64,000 nt of DNA, from the NCBI GenBank assembly GCA_001661515.1, contig LUVW01000016.1:158374-222373 (forward strand), read 5' to 3'. The position numbers and the translations under genes are program-made. Numbering within the stretch: position 1 is the stretch's first letter; each line of letters opens with the position of its first letter. The DNA comes from Capniomyces stellatus. Lineage: Eukaryota; Kickxellomycota; Harpellomycetes; Harpellales; Legeriomycetaceae. Positions 45,294 through 58,800 of the stretch are shown piece by piece. Below the pieces are notes generated by a model that had not been told where the DNA came from, did not search any database, and was given only the letters and a program-made list of their open reading frames with translations.

Positions 45294-47826
45294 ATGAACA
45301 GAATACTACGCCAGGTGATTGTTGTGTTTACAAGTGTAACATACTTGGTATTGATAGCTTACTTGAAAAGAAATTCGACGCCAACAGCGACTTGCCATGG
45401 TGAATCTGGCTATAGCAACAGATTGCTTTTTACACCAGAAAAAAACCTGGTAAAAGATAGAGATGTGTTTGAAAGCTGGTTGGAGCCTGTGGAGTTTGAA
45501 GGGGCGAATTCGACTTCAGTGTTGCTGGAAAAAGGAATGTATTTTATAAACAAGCACAGTCATTACAAAAGAAATTCGTTAATGCAGAAAGAATCAGGTA
45601 TGTTGATTGATTTTCAGCCCATAAAACAGGGAGGTGGAAAAAGAAAAATAGAATAAAAGAAGAGTAGATGGAGAATTGATTTGATTGAATCTGACCACAG
45701 CGTTATTTAACAGGTTTTGTCTTTACTTTTGACTTTGCTTTTGGGACTGGGTGGTTGATTTACTTGAATGTTTAGGCTTGATTAAGGTGTTTCACACAGA
45801 CCTACATGGCTTTGATTCAAGTACTAGTAAAGAGGACGAAAAAAAGCAAAAATGGAAACTGATGTTTGTTGATCGGCTGCCAGGCCCAATAAAGTACTCG
45901 GCTTTTGATCACACAAGAGATTTAAACGAACACAACGTGGCAAGTCATAGGAAAATGGGGTTTTTGTATACAACTACGAGCGGCGAGAGTATCAAGTACT
46001 ATATTAGAGTTTATGACATTGACGATGTTTACGTGCCGTTATCAGAAAGCCGGTATAAGGCCGAAGCCAAAACGTCAGAGCTAGACGCTAATGTAGCTGA
46101 TAATATACCAGAGTTGGCGAAATCGGATGTTTGTGTGTGTGGAAAAGTAGACAAAGAAGGCCACGACGCTTTAGATAGTGTGCTTGTAGATACTAATTTC
46201 CAAAGCTGTGTAGGCATAGACAACAGGCGGTTTAAGCATATGGACTACCTACTACCGGGGAACTTGGATGTCACAAAGTTCAGTATTAGGGGAAATAAGA
46301 TTATTTACATTAGAAAAAACGATGCATTTTCGTTTAGAACATCAAGCTTCCCGATAGACAAATCAGGAAACCTACTAGGCAGAACGTCGGAGCTTTCATC
46401 AAATACCGGGCCAGCATCAGGTACACCAAACTAATAAACTAGCCAACGTGTTTTTATGACATTTAACCAATCATACCTTTTAAAGAAAACAGTAACTTGA
46501 AAGTTGAAAGGAAAAATAAGAAAAATAAGAAAAATACATGGTACATGCTTTAATGTAGGCGAGGGATTGTTAGAGTTTGTAAGTCAGCTAAGAGTAGACT
46601 ATTTGGCGTCAAGTAGAAACGAAAACATTGATGTTTTAGCGTCTGCGGGATGGATTGAAGATAACAAGTTCAAGTTCAAAAGCACGCTGATACAGAACTA
46701 CACCAAGGTTACTGGCGAAGAGAATGAGGGATCTAAGAATGTGCACGGTGTAAAAGAAACCATTGAAAGAAAGGATGAGAGCAGCAAGAATACATCTGAT
46801 AACAAAGCAAAGAAACAGGATCTGGGAAGGTCTGAAATCGAATGGAGTTTAAACAGGATGATTCAGTACTCATTGAAGGTCGGGAGGAACTTTAATGCGC
46901 TTACTAGCGACGAGCTTGATCTTATTCAAAGGCTGCCAGCGATTGGCCAGTCCTCAATAAGCACAGTGACGTATTTTTACCTAACGAAGGTTCTGCTAAC
47001 AGTCGACACTGTGTGGGAAACCGACAAAAATAACCAAACCAAGCAAGTGCAAATCATCCATACAAAGTCGTTTGATGACGATGTCCAGGTTGGCGACTCT
47101 GAGGTCTCCAAAGTGTCGTTAGACGACTCAGGAACCGTGCTTGTGTTGACAAAGATCAATGGCTGTATTTTGGTATACACTAGGGGAAATCCTCTGCTGG
47201 GCTCCACTGAAGAGCCGATGTCGCCTAGCAACCGACTGCCAATCAAAAAGCTCATCTATCCAAAAGATCCAACAAAGAGCTCGCATGCCCAGTCATACCC
47301 GAGGCGTGGGCTGGAGCCTGCAATCAACCCGCTGGCTTGGAGGTTGGCGATGGAGTGGAAAAGCCCATCTTCGGCGGTCCGGGACTACTGGGGCGAGAAC
47401 TCGGAGTATGACATAAACAACAATATAGGAAACTACTTTGACGGTGCAATTGGGTTTCAAAGTGCACCGGTGGTAAACTACTCCAAAAAGCTGGTGGATA
47501 CATTTGGACCTTTTGGCGAGCATTTTGTGGCCTTGCGAGTGTTTATGGCCAACAAAAACAAGTGTAGCATAAACTCGAGTAGCAAACATGCCGATGTGTC
47601 TGATCAAGTCCAGGAACAGGTAAACAGTTCGGAAAGCTGTGGTGTCGAGTCTAAGCTTTTTGGGGTGCAGTATGATGGGACTGTTAGGTTTTGGACCCTT
47701 GAGGCTGGATCTGATCCTGCTGGTCAACCAGGTTGGATCACCTCATTATTCTATAGCAACACAGAACTAGTTGTTTTGTTTTTTTTGGTCACCCTATGGT
47801 GTGTGTTTTACGAGTCTAAACTATAA
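45294..47826 (+). CDS. Unknown membrane protein with N- and C-terminal anchors, 738 aa
   Basis: The model is join(45294..45597, 45776..46420, 46559..47826) with two phase-1 introns (GTATGT and GTACAC donors, TTTAG and TGTAG acceptors). Residues 5-25 (RQVIVVFTSVTYLVLIAYL) form a signal anchor. The last 25 residues hold a second membrane helix (LVVLFFLVTLWCVFYE). Between them lies about 680 residues with beta-rich repeats such as VLVLTKINGCILVYTRG and LFGVQYDGTVRFWTL, which look like degenerate propeller blades. Several NxS/T sites are present. The body is probably in the ER or secretory lumen, comparable in layout to EMC1 or other propeller-bearing ER proteins, but I cannot assign a family. 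A second possible acceptor at about 46510 would add 16 basic residues. Confidence 0.65.
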
Positions 47827-48832
47827 TTAATCTAGCCTACATATGTGTCTATTACCACCTTTACTATTACCACTTTTATTATTACCACCTTTACTATTAC
47901 CACTTTACTATTACCACTTTACCAATCAAGTCCTTTATCATCTATAATCTGGAAAATCGATCCAGAATCAAAAAACTAAACTGAAAAACTAAAAGCCGTG
48001 AACGAGTGTTTCGGTAAAAGTATAAATTCCAATATAAATTTCCACATTTGTATTAATGTGGTTTAATTAGCTGGCCAATAGACTTTGTGCGAATTGTTTA
48101 CCTGCCAACATTAATAATAGAGTATCAGACCTATTAACAGACTACACCGACTTTACCTTGATTTCCAACCAATTATTCCTGAATAAATTAGGAATATCAC
48201 TGCTTTTCATCAAACATAAAATGTTGATCTTGCAAATTAGTTACTTTTAGCCGTGTTGGACAAGAACAAGCTTTTGGGCGTGGAACTCAAAGACTCTTTT
48301 CTGCCATGACAAGTGAAAATGCAGGCTGACTTTACCTGCGTTTTATTTACGCATTTAGACTATTTGTAAATAAAAAGTATCACCAAATTTCAAACTAGTT
48401 TTAAAGACAAGTTGTTGGACTAGCACTTGAGTTGAATTTGCTGGGTAGTATGGGCTAACTACTGTTAAGAAGACGAAAAAAAGCGTTATTTGGCTTGAAA
48501 ATCGAGCAAACGGCTGTTTAATTGAAGAGGAGGAAAAGGAAAAAAAAAAAAAAGACGTGCATAAAATAAATCAATGAACTTGCAACAAGAACTAGTAAAT
48601 CGAACAGATTTAATTTGTCTTCCAAACTCAGAAAAATGGTGCTTTTTATACAGGACATTTACCAAATATAACAAATTCAATAAAAGAAGAAACATGAAAT
48701 TTAGCTCTTTTTAACTCTTTATTAACTTTTTAACTTCTTTCAACACAAGGTTAAACAGTTGAGCTTATACAACTCGGGTTATAAAAAAAACTATTATTTA
48801 AATTCATTCTATAATATTTAAAGTGAATCAAG
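47827..48832. other. Intergenic, 1 kb, with TATTACCACTTT repeat at left end
   Basis: About 47850-47925 carries four to five imperfect copies of a 12-18 bp unit based on TATTACCAC and TTT. The rest is AT-rich promoter-side sequence for the BAR gene, and no gene is seen. Confidence 0.65.
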
Positions 48833-50551
48833 ATGGAACAGATATCAAAGTACGCGACTGGTTTTACCCAAAATATCACACCCTATGCAAACAAAATGGG
48901 CACCAGCTTTAATCAGCTCAGACAGGTAAGCGAGTACAACAAAATGGCTAAACGGAAACCCCGGTTGCTGCTACCAAGAATAAAATAAAGCAAGAGTTTT
49001 TATTTGGCAAGCGAGCATTCAGAACCAACTAACCATATTTGAATTTCGCCACTTTATTAGCTCGCTACAGAGAAATTGGGAAGTGCTACTGTCATTACTG
49101 AGCTCCCAAGAGAGTACATTGCTCTCGAAGAGGTAATTATTATTATTCCTATTTTAAATTTAAAGCCAAAGCAGAACATTGACTCACCAAAACCGTAATA
49201 TTTCGGCTAGCCTTACTCTGAATTGCCCCCTCTCCCCCTCTCCTAACAATATTTTAACTCGGTGTTTGCGTTTGCTAATCAAACAAGTAAATACATGCAT
49301 GTATATTCCATATATATTTTTTATAGCGTCTGGAGGGCTTCCGTGTTATTTTCCAGAAGCTAACCAAAAACATGAATGCCTACACTTCAATGAACGACTC
49401 TGAATTTGCACAATTCCAATCTCAGATTAAGAACATCACCTCGAAAGTAGGAAGCACAATTTCACACATTTCCAAGTCGAAATCCGAGACCAATCCAATC
49501 AATCTAAGCGATGAATCCGTTATTGAGATTGAGCGACCAAGCTCGACTCTCAACAGAATGTCCGCTGCATGTATTTCTTCATCTGAGCAACTGGGTTTGG
49601 ATGAACCCATTGGTAAGCTGGTTTTAATAATAGACATATGTGTGTGTGTATGTGTGTGTGTGTGTGTGGGGGGGGGGGTTGATTTTAATCTTAATATTGC
49701 CTAGCTGATTGTAAAACAGGCACGACAAAATTGATGGTTGGATTTACTTTGTAAATCACCCTTTACTATTTTAGGAGCTGGTCTATTCAAGTTTGGGTCA
49801 ATTGAGGACAATATTAACGACAACTTTCTTAGAATGGTTTGTTACCCTACTATCTTTAACAGTGGAGTTAATAAAATATATATGGCGCTATTTAAAACTA
49901 ACGTTTGAAACTACGATTTTGATATAATGGCTGGGGAAATAGGCTGTGAACATCCGTGAAAACGTTATTCCTGCCTTGAAAGCAGAGACGCTGACCAATA
50001 TCGCCCAGGCTATTAAATCGTGTAAAGAAGTGCAAAACTCTAGGCTAACTCTGGACTCAATCAAATCATCATTAAAGAACGTAACCCCAGAAAAGGAGGC
50101 GTCAGTAAGTTTGCCCCAATATCTATCCTAGTTTGATAAGAAATAAAATTACCGCTAGCTATATTTTTCTAGTACTAATGCAAGTGTATTGATTTTACTT
50201 TAAACAAAAAGATCCGTGGCGACATTGAGATGGCTGAAGACACATTTGTATCAAATATCGAGCATGCAATGAAGCAAATGAAGATTGTCTTGGAATCAGT
50301 AAGTTTTGCTGCTCTATTTTATCTTCCGGACTATGTACCACGACTCTGTAATTAAGTACGCATAAACTAAACAACCTACTAACTGTTTTTTTTTTGTAAA
50401 ATAGCCACAAATCATCCACATACTGTCTACTTTTGTTGCTGCTCAGCTTAAATTCTTCAAAGAGTCTGAGGAACTATTGGAGAACTTGATTCCAGAGCTT
50501 GAAGAAATCAAACTTACTCAAGAGGCACTATATGGCCATGACTCTAGCTAA
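48833..50551 (+). CDS. Gvp36-like BAR-domain protein
   Basis: The model is join(48833..48925, 49061..49132, 49327..49612, 49775..49836, 49943..50104, 50212..50298, 50405..50551), 302 aa, seven exons with all phases agreeing. The N-terminus contains the amphipathic start MEQISKYATGFTQNITPY and then EKLGSATVITELPREYIAL. That matches the E-x-LG...TELPxEYxxLE signature of fungal BAR proteins of the Gvp36 type. A long helical body follows (RLEGFRVIFQKLTKNMNAY, IRGDIEMAEDTFVSNIEHAM) and it ends in LKFFKESEELLENLIPELEE. Such proteins bend or sense Golgi/endosomal membranes. The Ser-rich loop at about residues 95-125 interrupts helix 1 as in homologues. The donor GTTTGT at 49837 is weak but keeps the frame. 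An intron here holds a TG/G repeat. Confidence 0.87.
49637..49678. repeat. TG dinucleotide and poly-G run in BAR intron
   Basis: An alternating TG run of about 30 bp ends in 11 G, inside intron 3 of the BAR gene. It is a slippage-prone, Z-DNA-type tract. Confidence 0.9.
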
Positions 50552-50913
50552 ATTCTACATCAACTAGATTTACCCTTTAGTTTGACCTGCTTTTTTTAAT
50601 AAATTCACTTTTACAAGCTTTTGCTGCCTTGTTTCTACGATTAAACAAATCGCGTTCAGGCTAAATTGCAAAGTTGCAGTGTTTCTATTTATAATAATAC
50701 ATAAAACGGACTAAACCCAATATACCCAAAACACACCCACAACATTTTCTTGAAACAAGTGCACATAAATATTGTTGTATTTACTTACTCGCGGTCTTGT
50801 GTGTTTTCAATGCCTTTTGTGAGGTTTCCCTTATGTAATTCAATTTATCAAAATAAAATTAAAAAAAGGCCCCTAAAAAATATATGCATTTCGGAATGCC
50901 ATCCCAAAAAAAT
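50552..50913. other. Intergenic between BAR gene and tRNA
   Basis: A 362-bp AT-rich gap. The short open frame at 50750-50932 overlaps the tRNA and has no coding features. Confidence 0.6.
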
Positions 50914-50996
50914 TAGTGGCTGTGGGGTTTGAACCCACGATCGACTCTGTCGAATGGAACTTAAGTCCACCGCCTTAACCACTCGGCCAAACCACT
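50914..50996 (-). tRNA. tRNA-Leu (anticodon UAA)
   Basis: An 83-nt gene is read on the minus strand. It has a 7-bp acceptor (AGTGGTT with AGCCACT, one GU), a D arm with GAGTGGTTAA, and an anticodon loop CTTAAGT giving UAA. The long class II variable arm is TCGACAGAGTCGATC, the T arm is GTGGG-TTCAAAC-CCCAC, and the discriminator is A as expected for leucine. There is no intron. A run of seven T directly after it would terminate RNA polymerase III. It decodes UUA in the standard code; nothing suggests CUG reassignment from this gene. Confidence 0.97.
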
Positions 50997-52125
50997 GATA
51001 AAAATCTTCACTTTTCACTAGTCCACATTTATAAGCTACATCAATTTGTTTGTTTTTTTTAGCACAAAACCTTAAAGTTTATACCTCCAGATCAAAGAAA
51101 GCACCAAACCCAAACTATTATATTCTGCTCGAGTATAAACCACTGTAAATAATACATTAAAACGGGCTTTAAATTAGCCCACACTATATTTTTTTTATTT
51201 TTCATATTTTTTATTTATTTTTCTAGGCAAAAACAATCGGTTTTTGTCTAGAAATAAAGAGTTCTTTTGTTTTTGCAGATTGGCTCCTGCTTTCAGCAAG
51301 CCATCAAACTAGCGGGGTCAAATTATATATTGACATGACCCTCTTTGGAGGCCCAGATATTCTGGAGCTTGAGATTTGTGGCTACATTATGAATAAGTAA
51401 ACTCGGCAACTCAGACATGTTGTAAGTTTGGTCCAGCTAATTGGCCAGATTGGCGGGTTTATCAAAATTAAAACACTTGATGGCAAAGTTAAGAACTAGG
51501 CTTCTGGGTTCGATAAATTAAAGTTGGCATTAACAGTGGTCTTTCCTGCTTCGAATTGGAATTAAAATGGAGAAAAACAATAACAAATTGCGACAGTAAA
51601 TATCACAGTAAACATTGGCAAAAGAAACCCCAAAAAAATAAAAAATAAGCTTTTTTATGCGAGTGTGTTTCAATTACCCAACTAGCTTTTCTATATATAT
51701 TTTTTTGTTTTATAATTTTTGTTTCATTTATAAATCACAACTATTGTACCCTCTCCATCCCCATTTAAAAACATAGAATTGAAGAGTGAGCAATTTGAAA
51801 AATTGGAGATAAAAACTTGGCCAACTTATTAGACAAAAAAAAATAGTCACCCATCAACCTTTCTGTAGTCCAAAAAGTGAATTATTAAAGCCGCCGAAAA
51901 TTTGTAGAGCGGAGATAGACAGATAGCTGATATTCAGGCAGGGGAGCAAATTGTGCCCGGGGTCTTTCAATAATAGAATTAGAATTGATACTAACGAATA
52001 AATTCTAAAGAAAACGTGGCGAATTAAGGGCAAAAAGTGTTTTAGAATAATTTACATACTTTGTAAAAGGGAAACAAAGGCACAATTCAAAATAAAATAG
52101 AGAGTAGAGAGTAGAGAGGCGAAGT
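50997..52125. other. Intergenic, 1.1 kb
   Basis: AT-rich sequence between the tRNA and the RING ligase gene. No gene, RNA or repeat stands out apart from a short AGAGTAG duplication just before the start at 52126. Confidence 0.6.
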
Positions 52126-55100
52126 ATGCCAGTGAAATTTATAAGGTACTTTGTACTTGGGTTTATAATATGGATGTTCCTAAATGAAATGCGAGAGAGC
52201 AGAATGAAAAACCGAAAATCTGCGACTTTTAAAAAGGAATGGGAAGAAAGGATAAACAACGCTACATTCGCAAATTCCTCGCATTTAAAGGTTAGTTTGT
52301 TACTGGTTGGTTCTATATAGAATATAGTGGACTTGGTATGATAGCGCAGAACTAAAATAGATTTATAAACAAGTAATACTAAACCGCCAAATTTTTAACG
52401 AAATCGTATCCAGGAATGGCCAAGTCTCGCAAAAAAAGAGTACGATAGATTGTTTTATCCTGATGACACGATAGGAACAAACAATTACTACCGAAATATT
52501 TCGGGGATTATTCTAGGTACGATACATATTTGTTAATCATAGTAAACCTGATAATCGTATATATTAGAAAAGTTGATACGAGCAAACAGGGTTTTATTCG
52601 CTGCAACGGGTATTTTTGAAAAAATAAGTGGATATAAAAAGACTGAATCTATGGTATGATAAACAATATTTACAGGGAGTTGGAAAGCCCAAACAACAAA
52701 TGAGACAACAAGGTGGTTTAATGGCACTTTGCCGCAAGAGCACGAAACGCTGAAAAACGGTGAAAGTGGGGACATATTCATGATACTACGGAACAAACGG
52801 GCAGATGTCAACAAAGTCAACTACATGGAGGTGAGTAGAGAAGGATACTTTTTGGTGATGTAGACTATATACACAAAGCATAACATATTCACCGTTATCT
52901 AACTGGAATGCCTGGTTGTTTTTTTTATGGGAATTTCAAGGGGTATGTGCGGATGTCAAACCAACGGTTAGCAGAATCGATTGTAGTTGAGGGTGTACAC
53001 TGGCCGGATAGCGGGAGGTTTATGATGTTTGGATCAGGAGATTGGCATTTGGGATTTCCAGAAAGGATATTAGAGATGATGCCAAATAACAAAACCTTTG
53101 AAGACAGCAAAAGTATCTTGAAGAAGAGATATAAGGATAAATTTGGTCAGGTACTACGAGAAGAAGGTAATTCAGACAGTATATATATATATATATAAAT
53201 AGATCCTGAGATGTATTAATATGGTGGTAGCCTGGCAAGTTTAGCCTTGGAAATAACATAACATAACACCAACATAACATAAACAAAACAATACAATACA
53301 ATTTAGATGTGCCTAAACAATGCCAATATTACATCCTGGGGCAAGTGGGGAAGTTGCCTGATGATGTGAGCAAGGAGGAGCTGGAGGAGCTGGAGAAAGA
53401 ATTGGAAAGGCCCACCGGACTAAAGACAATAAAGCCACCTAAACTAGACGCAAACATTATGATTTTTTCCACAAACTGTTCGGTTGTAGCCAGCACTAAA
53501 CTTTATGGTGACAAGCTTGCAACTGGAGTTCGACAGCAAATATACAATCACAAAGTAAACATGTTTGCAAATATAGCAACTTTGGTAAGAACTCCACTTT
53601 GGCTGATCATATTATATTACAATTTATTGTATTGCATTATATTATATTGTATTGCATTACATTTTTGCTTTGTTTTTTTGGCTGTAGGTTGGGCTTGTTC
53701 AAATAATTGTGTTTATAAGGCAGATAGAGTTTACACCAACACCTTCAGTAAGTCAAAGCAGTGTATTGTGTTGTGTTTTCTTGGGGTCTATTTGTCGGGA
53801 ATTATCTGGTTTAGCAGTTGATATATTTACCTGAATATGTACCATTGATATAGACATTAGGAAAACCATCGGCTTTTACTATAGCAGCGTATGTTATGCA
53901 AGATAGCTACTTAAGTCTTGTATTCCTGGCCACCGCTTTATCAATGCGTAAATACCACCTGAATAGCTATACATTTAACATAACATTACTGCGATATACA
54001 AAAGTCACATTGGTTTATATGCGCACTTGTACATAAATGTACACAGTTTAAAAATGTTTATGTGACTATCACTGTTAAAACTAAATAGCAAATTTGTTCA
54101 TGAGTCTGACCTCAGCTGCATTCTTCATGTTTATTTCTCTATCCGTTTATGGATTCCGGTACCTATTATCGATATGGAAAATTCAGCAAACAGAGAACGA
54201 GCCCTCGGGTCAAAATACTGCAGGCGATGAGGGAATAGTTTACTTTATGTTCTGTAAGCAACCGAAACGGCAGTTTTATCTCCTGCTCTCACTCTAATAT
54301 CCCAATACCTTTTATGTTTAGTAATAGCCTCCATATTAACCACCACTGACATATTGTGTCTGTAGATATAGCACTGCTGTTCGGAATACTGACGATATAT
54401 TGGTATGCTTCAAGCACTGGCATCGGGCCAAGCAGGGCGATTTGGGTATTATTGTTTGTTGTTTATTCCATTTGGATTCCACAGATAATAAGGAATGCTA
54501 AGCGAGGCACTAGTAAAGGGGTCAAACTGTAAGTCCACAACCTAAACATTGCGTTCAAATATTCCACAGTGTTTTTCTGTTCCAAATGCTTTACATGACT
54601 TTTAATTCAATCACTATATCACTATATATTCTTATTTTTGGTCAAATCACGATTCTAGGGAATTTGTATGGCTGACCAGCATTCTAAGGTTGTTTTACCC
54701 ACTCTACCTCTTTTGGTACACGGACAACATGTTTTTTGTTGCCAAAAATAACATGGTATACTATTTGGCCGGATATGTGTTTTTACAAGCGGTGGTTTTG
54801 ACGATCCAAGAGACTGCCGGACCTAGGTTTTTCATTCCTAAAAGGGTAACCAACAAACACTCCATTTCAATTTCAATTTCAATTTTACCACTTGGCACTT
54901 GGCATCTTGTATAATATACACTGTACTTGTTTATTCAACCAAGAATCTTGACTTTTTTTTTTTTTTTACAAACATAATTCGACTTTTTTATTTATTATTA
55001 TTCTAGTTTCTCCCGCAAGCTTACAATTACTATCCAGTATTACCAGCCCAGGACGAAGAGACAGCATTGGCAACAAATGAAAACGTAGAAGGCCGGGGTT

Positions 55101-55348
55101 CGACTTCGAGCCGAGGTTCGACAAGCGAACTAAATCCAGGCGAGAATTTGGTGCAGGTGGTAGACAAGACATGTGCAATATGTATGGTGTTGGTTGACAC
55201 CCACTTGTCGCCTGCAGATATGATTCTTGGAAGGAAAGTGTATATGGTTACTCCCTGCCACCATATTTTCCATACTGAATGTCTGAGCCATTGGATGAGG
55301 ATAAAACTTGAATGTCCTGTTTGCAGAACCAGCCTGCCACCCATATAG
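52126..55348 (+). CDS. Tul1/Dsc1-type transmembrane RING-H2 ubiquitin ligase
   Basis: The model is join(52126..52290, 52414..52516, 52676..52830, 52941..53166, 53307..53584, 53688..53747, 53854..53947, 54089..54253, 54366..54528, 54659..54845, 55007..55348). It is 645 aa over eleven exons, with phases agreeing at all ten introns. Residues 5-20 form a signal anchor. A luminal part of about 290 residues with several NxT sites follows (WFNGTLP, KTFEDSK). Then come about seven membrane helices (VGLVQIIVFIRQIEF, SLTSAAFFMFISLSVYGF, AIWVLLFVVYSIWIPQIIRN). The C-terminal RING-H2 at about 588-638 has CAIC, then CHHIFHTEC, ten residues, and CPVC, so all eight ligands are present. Tul1 is the catalytic subunit of the Golgi/endosomal Dsc complex, which ubiquitinates membrane proteins and, in some fungi, SREBP. 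It is shorter than most homologues in the luminal half. Confidence 0.93.
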
Positions 55349-55430
55349 AGCGATAACTTTCTGGAACTTGTCATATTAAGCACCCTGTATAACAATCTTA
55401 CTTTTACCTCAAATTTTATATTTGACTTTT

Positions 55431-55490
55431 TTATTTTTTTTTATTTTTTTTTATTTTTTTTTATTTTTTTTTATTTTTTTTTATTTTTTT
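55431..55490. repeat. 10-bp tandem repeat TTATTTTTTT
   Basis: Six perfect tandem copies of TTATTTTTTT, immediately 3' of the RING ligase gene. They could act as a transcription-end or nucleosome-excluding tract. Confidence 0.9.
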
Positions 55491-55798
55491 TACTTATAGC
55501 CTCTGTTATATTTTCTAATTAGCATTAATCGCATCACTTTTATATTTTACTTTATTTTCTCTTTGTCGGGTTTACAAATACAACCGAGTTATGAATAATT
55601 ATATAAAAAAAACACACATACAGCAAACTTAATACTCAACCCTAGAGCTGTTATGACGCGCTGGTTGTCAATGTACTCCAAACACTTGGTATTATGGTAT
55701 AAACATAATACCACAATATAAGACTCCATTGTGAGGAAGGGAAGGGAATGGTGGTGGTGATTATTTCTGTTAGCTCATTTAGATTAAAACGAACCATT

Positions 55799-55847
55799 AA
55801 AAAAAAAAAAAAAAAAAAAAAANAATAAAAAAAAAAAAAAAAAAAAG
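55799..55847. repeat. Poly-A block with one N
   Basis: About 45 A with a single N at 55823 and one T. The length is not reliable and may mark an assembly join. Confidence 0.9.
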
Positions 55848-55867
55848 AAATTGGATAAATAACTTTG

Positions 55868-58800
55868 TTAAAACAGAGACTTTAGCGGTTCTAGTTTATA
55901 CTTTAGATCCTTTTCTGCTTTAGATCCAGGGACCCACTTATCAAAAAGATCAACTAAATACAGTTTGTGCATAACCAGGTCGCGGTGTTTGTTTACAGCC
56001 TCGTCTAGCCAAATAGAACGAATTATCCACGGCAGGAAGTATGGATTCAAAGGGTCGTTTGCATTTAGCGGGTGGTAAACTATATGCGGTGATTGAAGTG
56101 AAACGTTTGAACGGTTACTGTTGGGCCTCAAATAGCCTTTGTTTGGGTCAGTGCCAGGGCTTGAACACGAGCCTGAGTCCGAATCTTCATCTGAATCCGT
56201 GTCAGTGTCTACACTCGAATCAGAGCTGTGGGTTGTGCCTAACCCTGTGTCTGAAGTATCACTACACGAGTAATCATACTTTGAAAAGCAATTGTTTTCG
56301 GACAACCTATCACTAGAGGACTGGTAATTGGTGTAGTTTGAAAAGTCGTAGCTTGATTCCTTGTACGGGGTGTTGATTACGTGACCAAACCCATCTCTGC
56401 AGCTCCTTTTTTCCCTTTTCCTGCTTCTTCTCTCCCTGCTCCAGCCTTTTCCTTTATTTCGGATCTTGTCTTTTCTTGATTTCCTTTTTCTGCCACCGAC
56501 ATTGCAACACAAATATTTACAGTCCATTGACTCTGCAACTTTTTGCGGAGCTGAACAAGTAACAAACCTCATCGTTTCGCCCATAACCCCAAGTGCTTTT
56601 ATAGACGCATTGTAGCACGTGTTACTAACGCTTGAACAGTCAACCCACTTTGTTTCTCCTGAACCACTTCCCCTATTTCCAGAGTCCGCAGCATCGTCTT
56701 GCAGGCCAGTTGCCTCTGCAGTCGACCCGTAAAATGTGCCCGACCAATCCAAGCTCAGACCTTTGAAGTCCTTGTGGGAATTATCACCTGCGTTTACGTC
56801 TATCACTGGCGCCATTGTGGTAGTCGAGTACATCAGCCATCTAACCATCAGCTTGTACACATCGTTTTCCTCATAAATAGACGAGTGTCCGCTTGCAGAT
56901 CCAGGCCAAATCGACCCGGCTATAGCACTGCTCAAGTGCACCGACAGCCCATAATCGCTGATTCCCTTGTTTCTCAACATAATTGCAAAAATAGCCAACT
57001 CTGTCAAAAAGCTTTTTGTCTTTGGCTGGCTAATACATACCGCTCTGTATATATTTGGATGGCTGATTGCTACCATCAGCGCTGAATAAAACGGCACCAC
57101 CTCATCCACCCAACTAGCAACACACATCAGCCTCACTCCCTTTTGCATTATCGCCCCCAGCGCAGCTACGTACTGTTGAACCATATTGCTGTTGGGGTTC
57201 CCAAATTCAAACAGCTCTCTAGCCGCATCAGCCTCCAGGTACTTCACCACCACGTTCTCTTTAAGCGCCGGAAATGGCCCGTGATTTATCCCCGCCATCG
57301 CCAGCATCCCCACTCTCTGTGTCTTTGGCCTGATTATCCCCATCTCTATCAGCCTTTCTGCTATCAACGCACTGACTGGTGTGCCCTGGGAATGCGTTGC
57401 TATTATCACAGTGTCTGCTTCCTCTATCAGCTTTCTTCGCATCCTTTTGTCTGGAACAGCCATGTCAATTGGCAACTTTGCTTCACTTATTTTCACTTTT
57501 GCCTTTTCGTTTTTTTTATCTTTGCTTTTGTTTCTTTCTGACTCTGTCTCCTTCGCCAGCCCCTTTTCTTTACTACCAGCATCCTGGTTTCCTTGCGCTT
57601 CCTCGCCTTCTTTGCTACTCTCGCCTTCTTTAGCAACCTTATTCAATATCATGTCATTTAGCTTTTGGCTCGACTCCTCCACATTTAGTTCCCTTAGCCT
57701 TTTCATCTCCTCCTCAATCAATACTTCCTCTTCTGGATCGCATAACAACTGGCCAAGTAGCTTCTCAACCCTGTCCTCAACTCTTCCAGCTGCCACAAGC
57801 GGCATCAAAACAACGTCAGATTCATTAAACTCAACCCCGTGCTCCTCGCTCATATATTCCAGCATGCTTGTTTTCATCTTATCACAAAACTTCTCGGATC
57901 GCCCCGTTGGCTCCCCTGCTACCATCTGTACCAGTCTCATCGGAAACCACCCATGCACCCCAATCACCACTACTTTCTTTATTGACAACACCCCCTTATG
58001 GATTGCTTGATCCGACAACGACTTTTTAACCTCAGTTTCAGCCACGTTTTCATCATCGTTTCCCTCTACCTTTTTAATCAGTGGTGTCTGTTCATCCACT
58101 TGCTCACCACTACCTTTTAAATGCTTTTTTTCGTTACTAAATTTCTCCGCAATCCTTTCCCAAAGACTCAGACCCACTCGCTTTGACTTTACTTTCCTCC
58201 TCTTCCTCCTTACTTTGGCCTGTTCCGAGTAAAATTTTAGCTTTGGCTCTACAATACAGTTCTTTGCATCTTCCCTCTCGTTCGTCTTTCCCCTTTCTCT
58301 TACTTTGTAATTCAGATTTGCAACACTCGGGCTCTTCCTTAAACTGTTTCCTCCCTGTATCGTCCCAGCCTCAACCAAGCCACTATTCTCAGCTATAGAT
58401 TCACAACCGTTTTTCGGTTTTGCCGAGTTGGATGACGACTCCTCCATGTTCTCATCCACCCGAATATTGCCCTCCAATCCTGAATCCCCCACCACCACAT
58501 TTTCTAAACTGGCGCCTTTTGTCTCTTGGTAATAAAAACTTTTCAAATACATCCCCCACCCCATCTTCTCGCTCAAATCAGACGCTTCAGCCAGCCTTTT
58601 TTCGCCAAGATCTCCTATAATCGCCACACCTCCGCCTAGCGCGCCCCCATCATCACTATTTACAATATTGCTATCCGCCTCGTTGCCTGTTGTTTTATTC
58701 CCATTATCCAGCAAATCTGATTCTATAGAACATATATTGTTGCTGTCCATATTATTTTCCAAATCTGCGCCTTCTACTTTATTTGCGCTGTCTATAAATT

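Larger units (their letters stand above)
55349..55867. other. Intergenic between converging genes, homopolymer-rich
   Basis: The 3' flanks of the RING ligase (plus) and the hydrolase gene (minus). It holds a 10-bp T-rich tandem repeat and a poly-A block with an ambiguous base. Confidence 0.7.
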
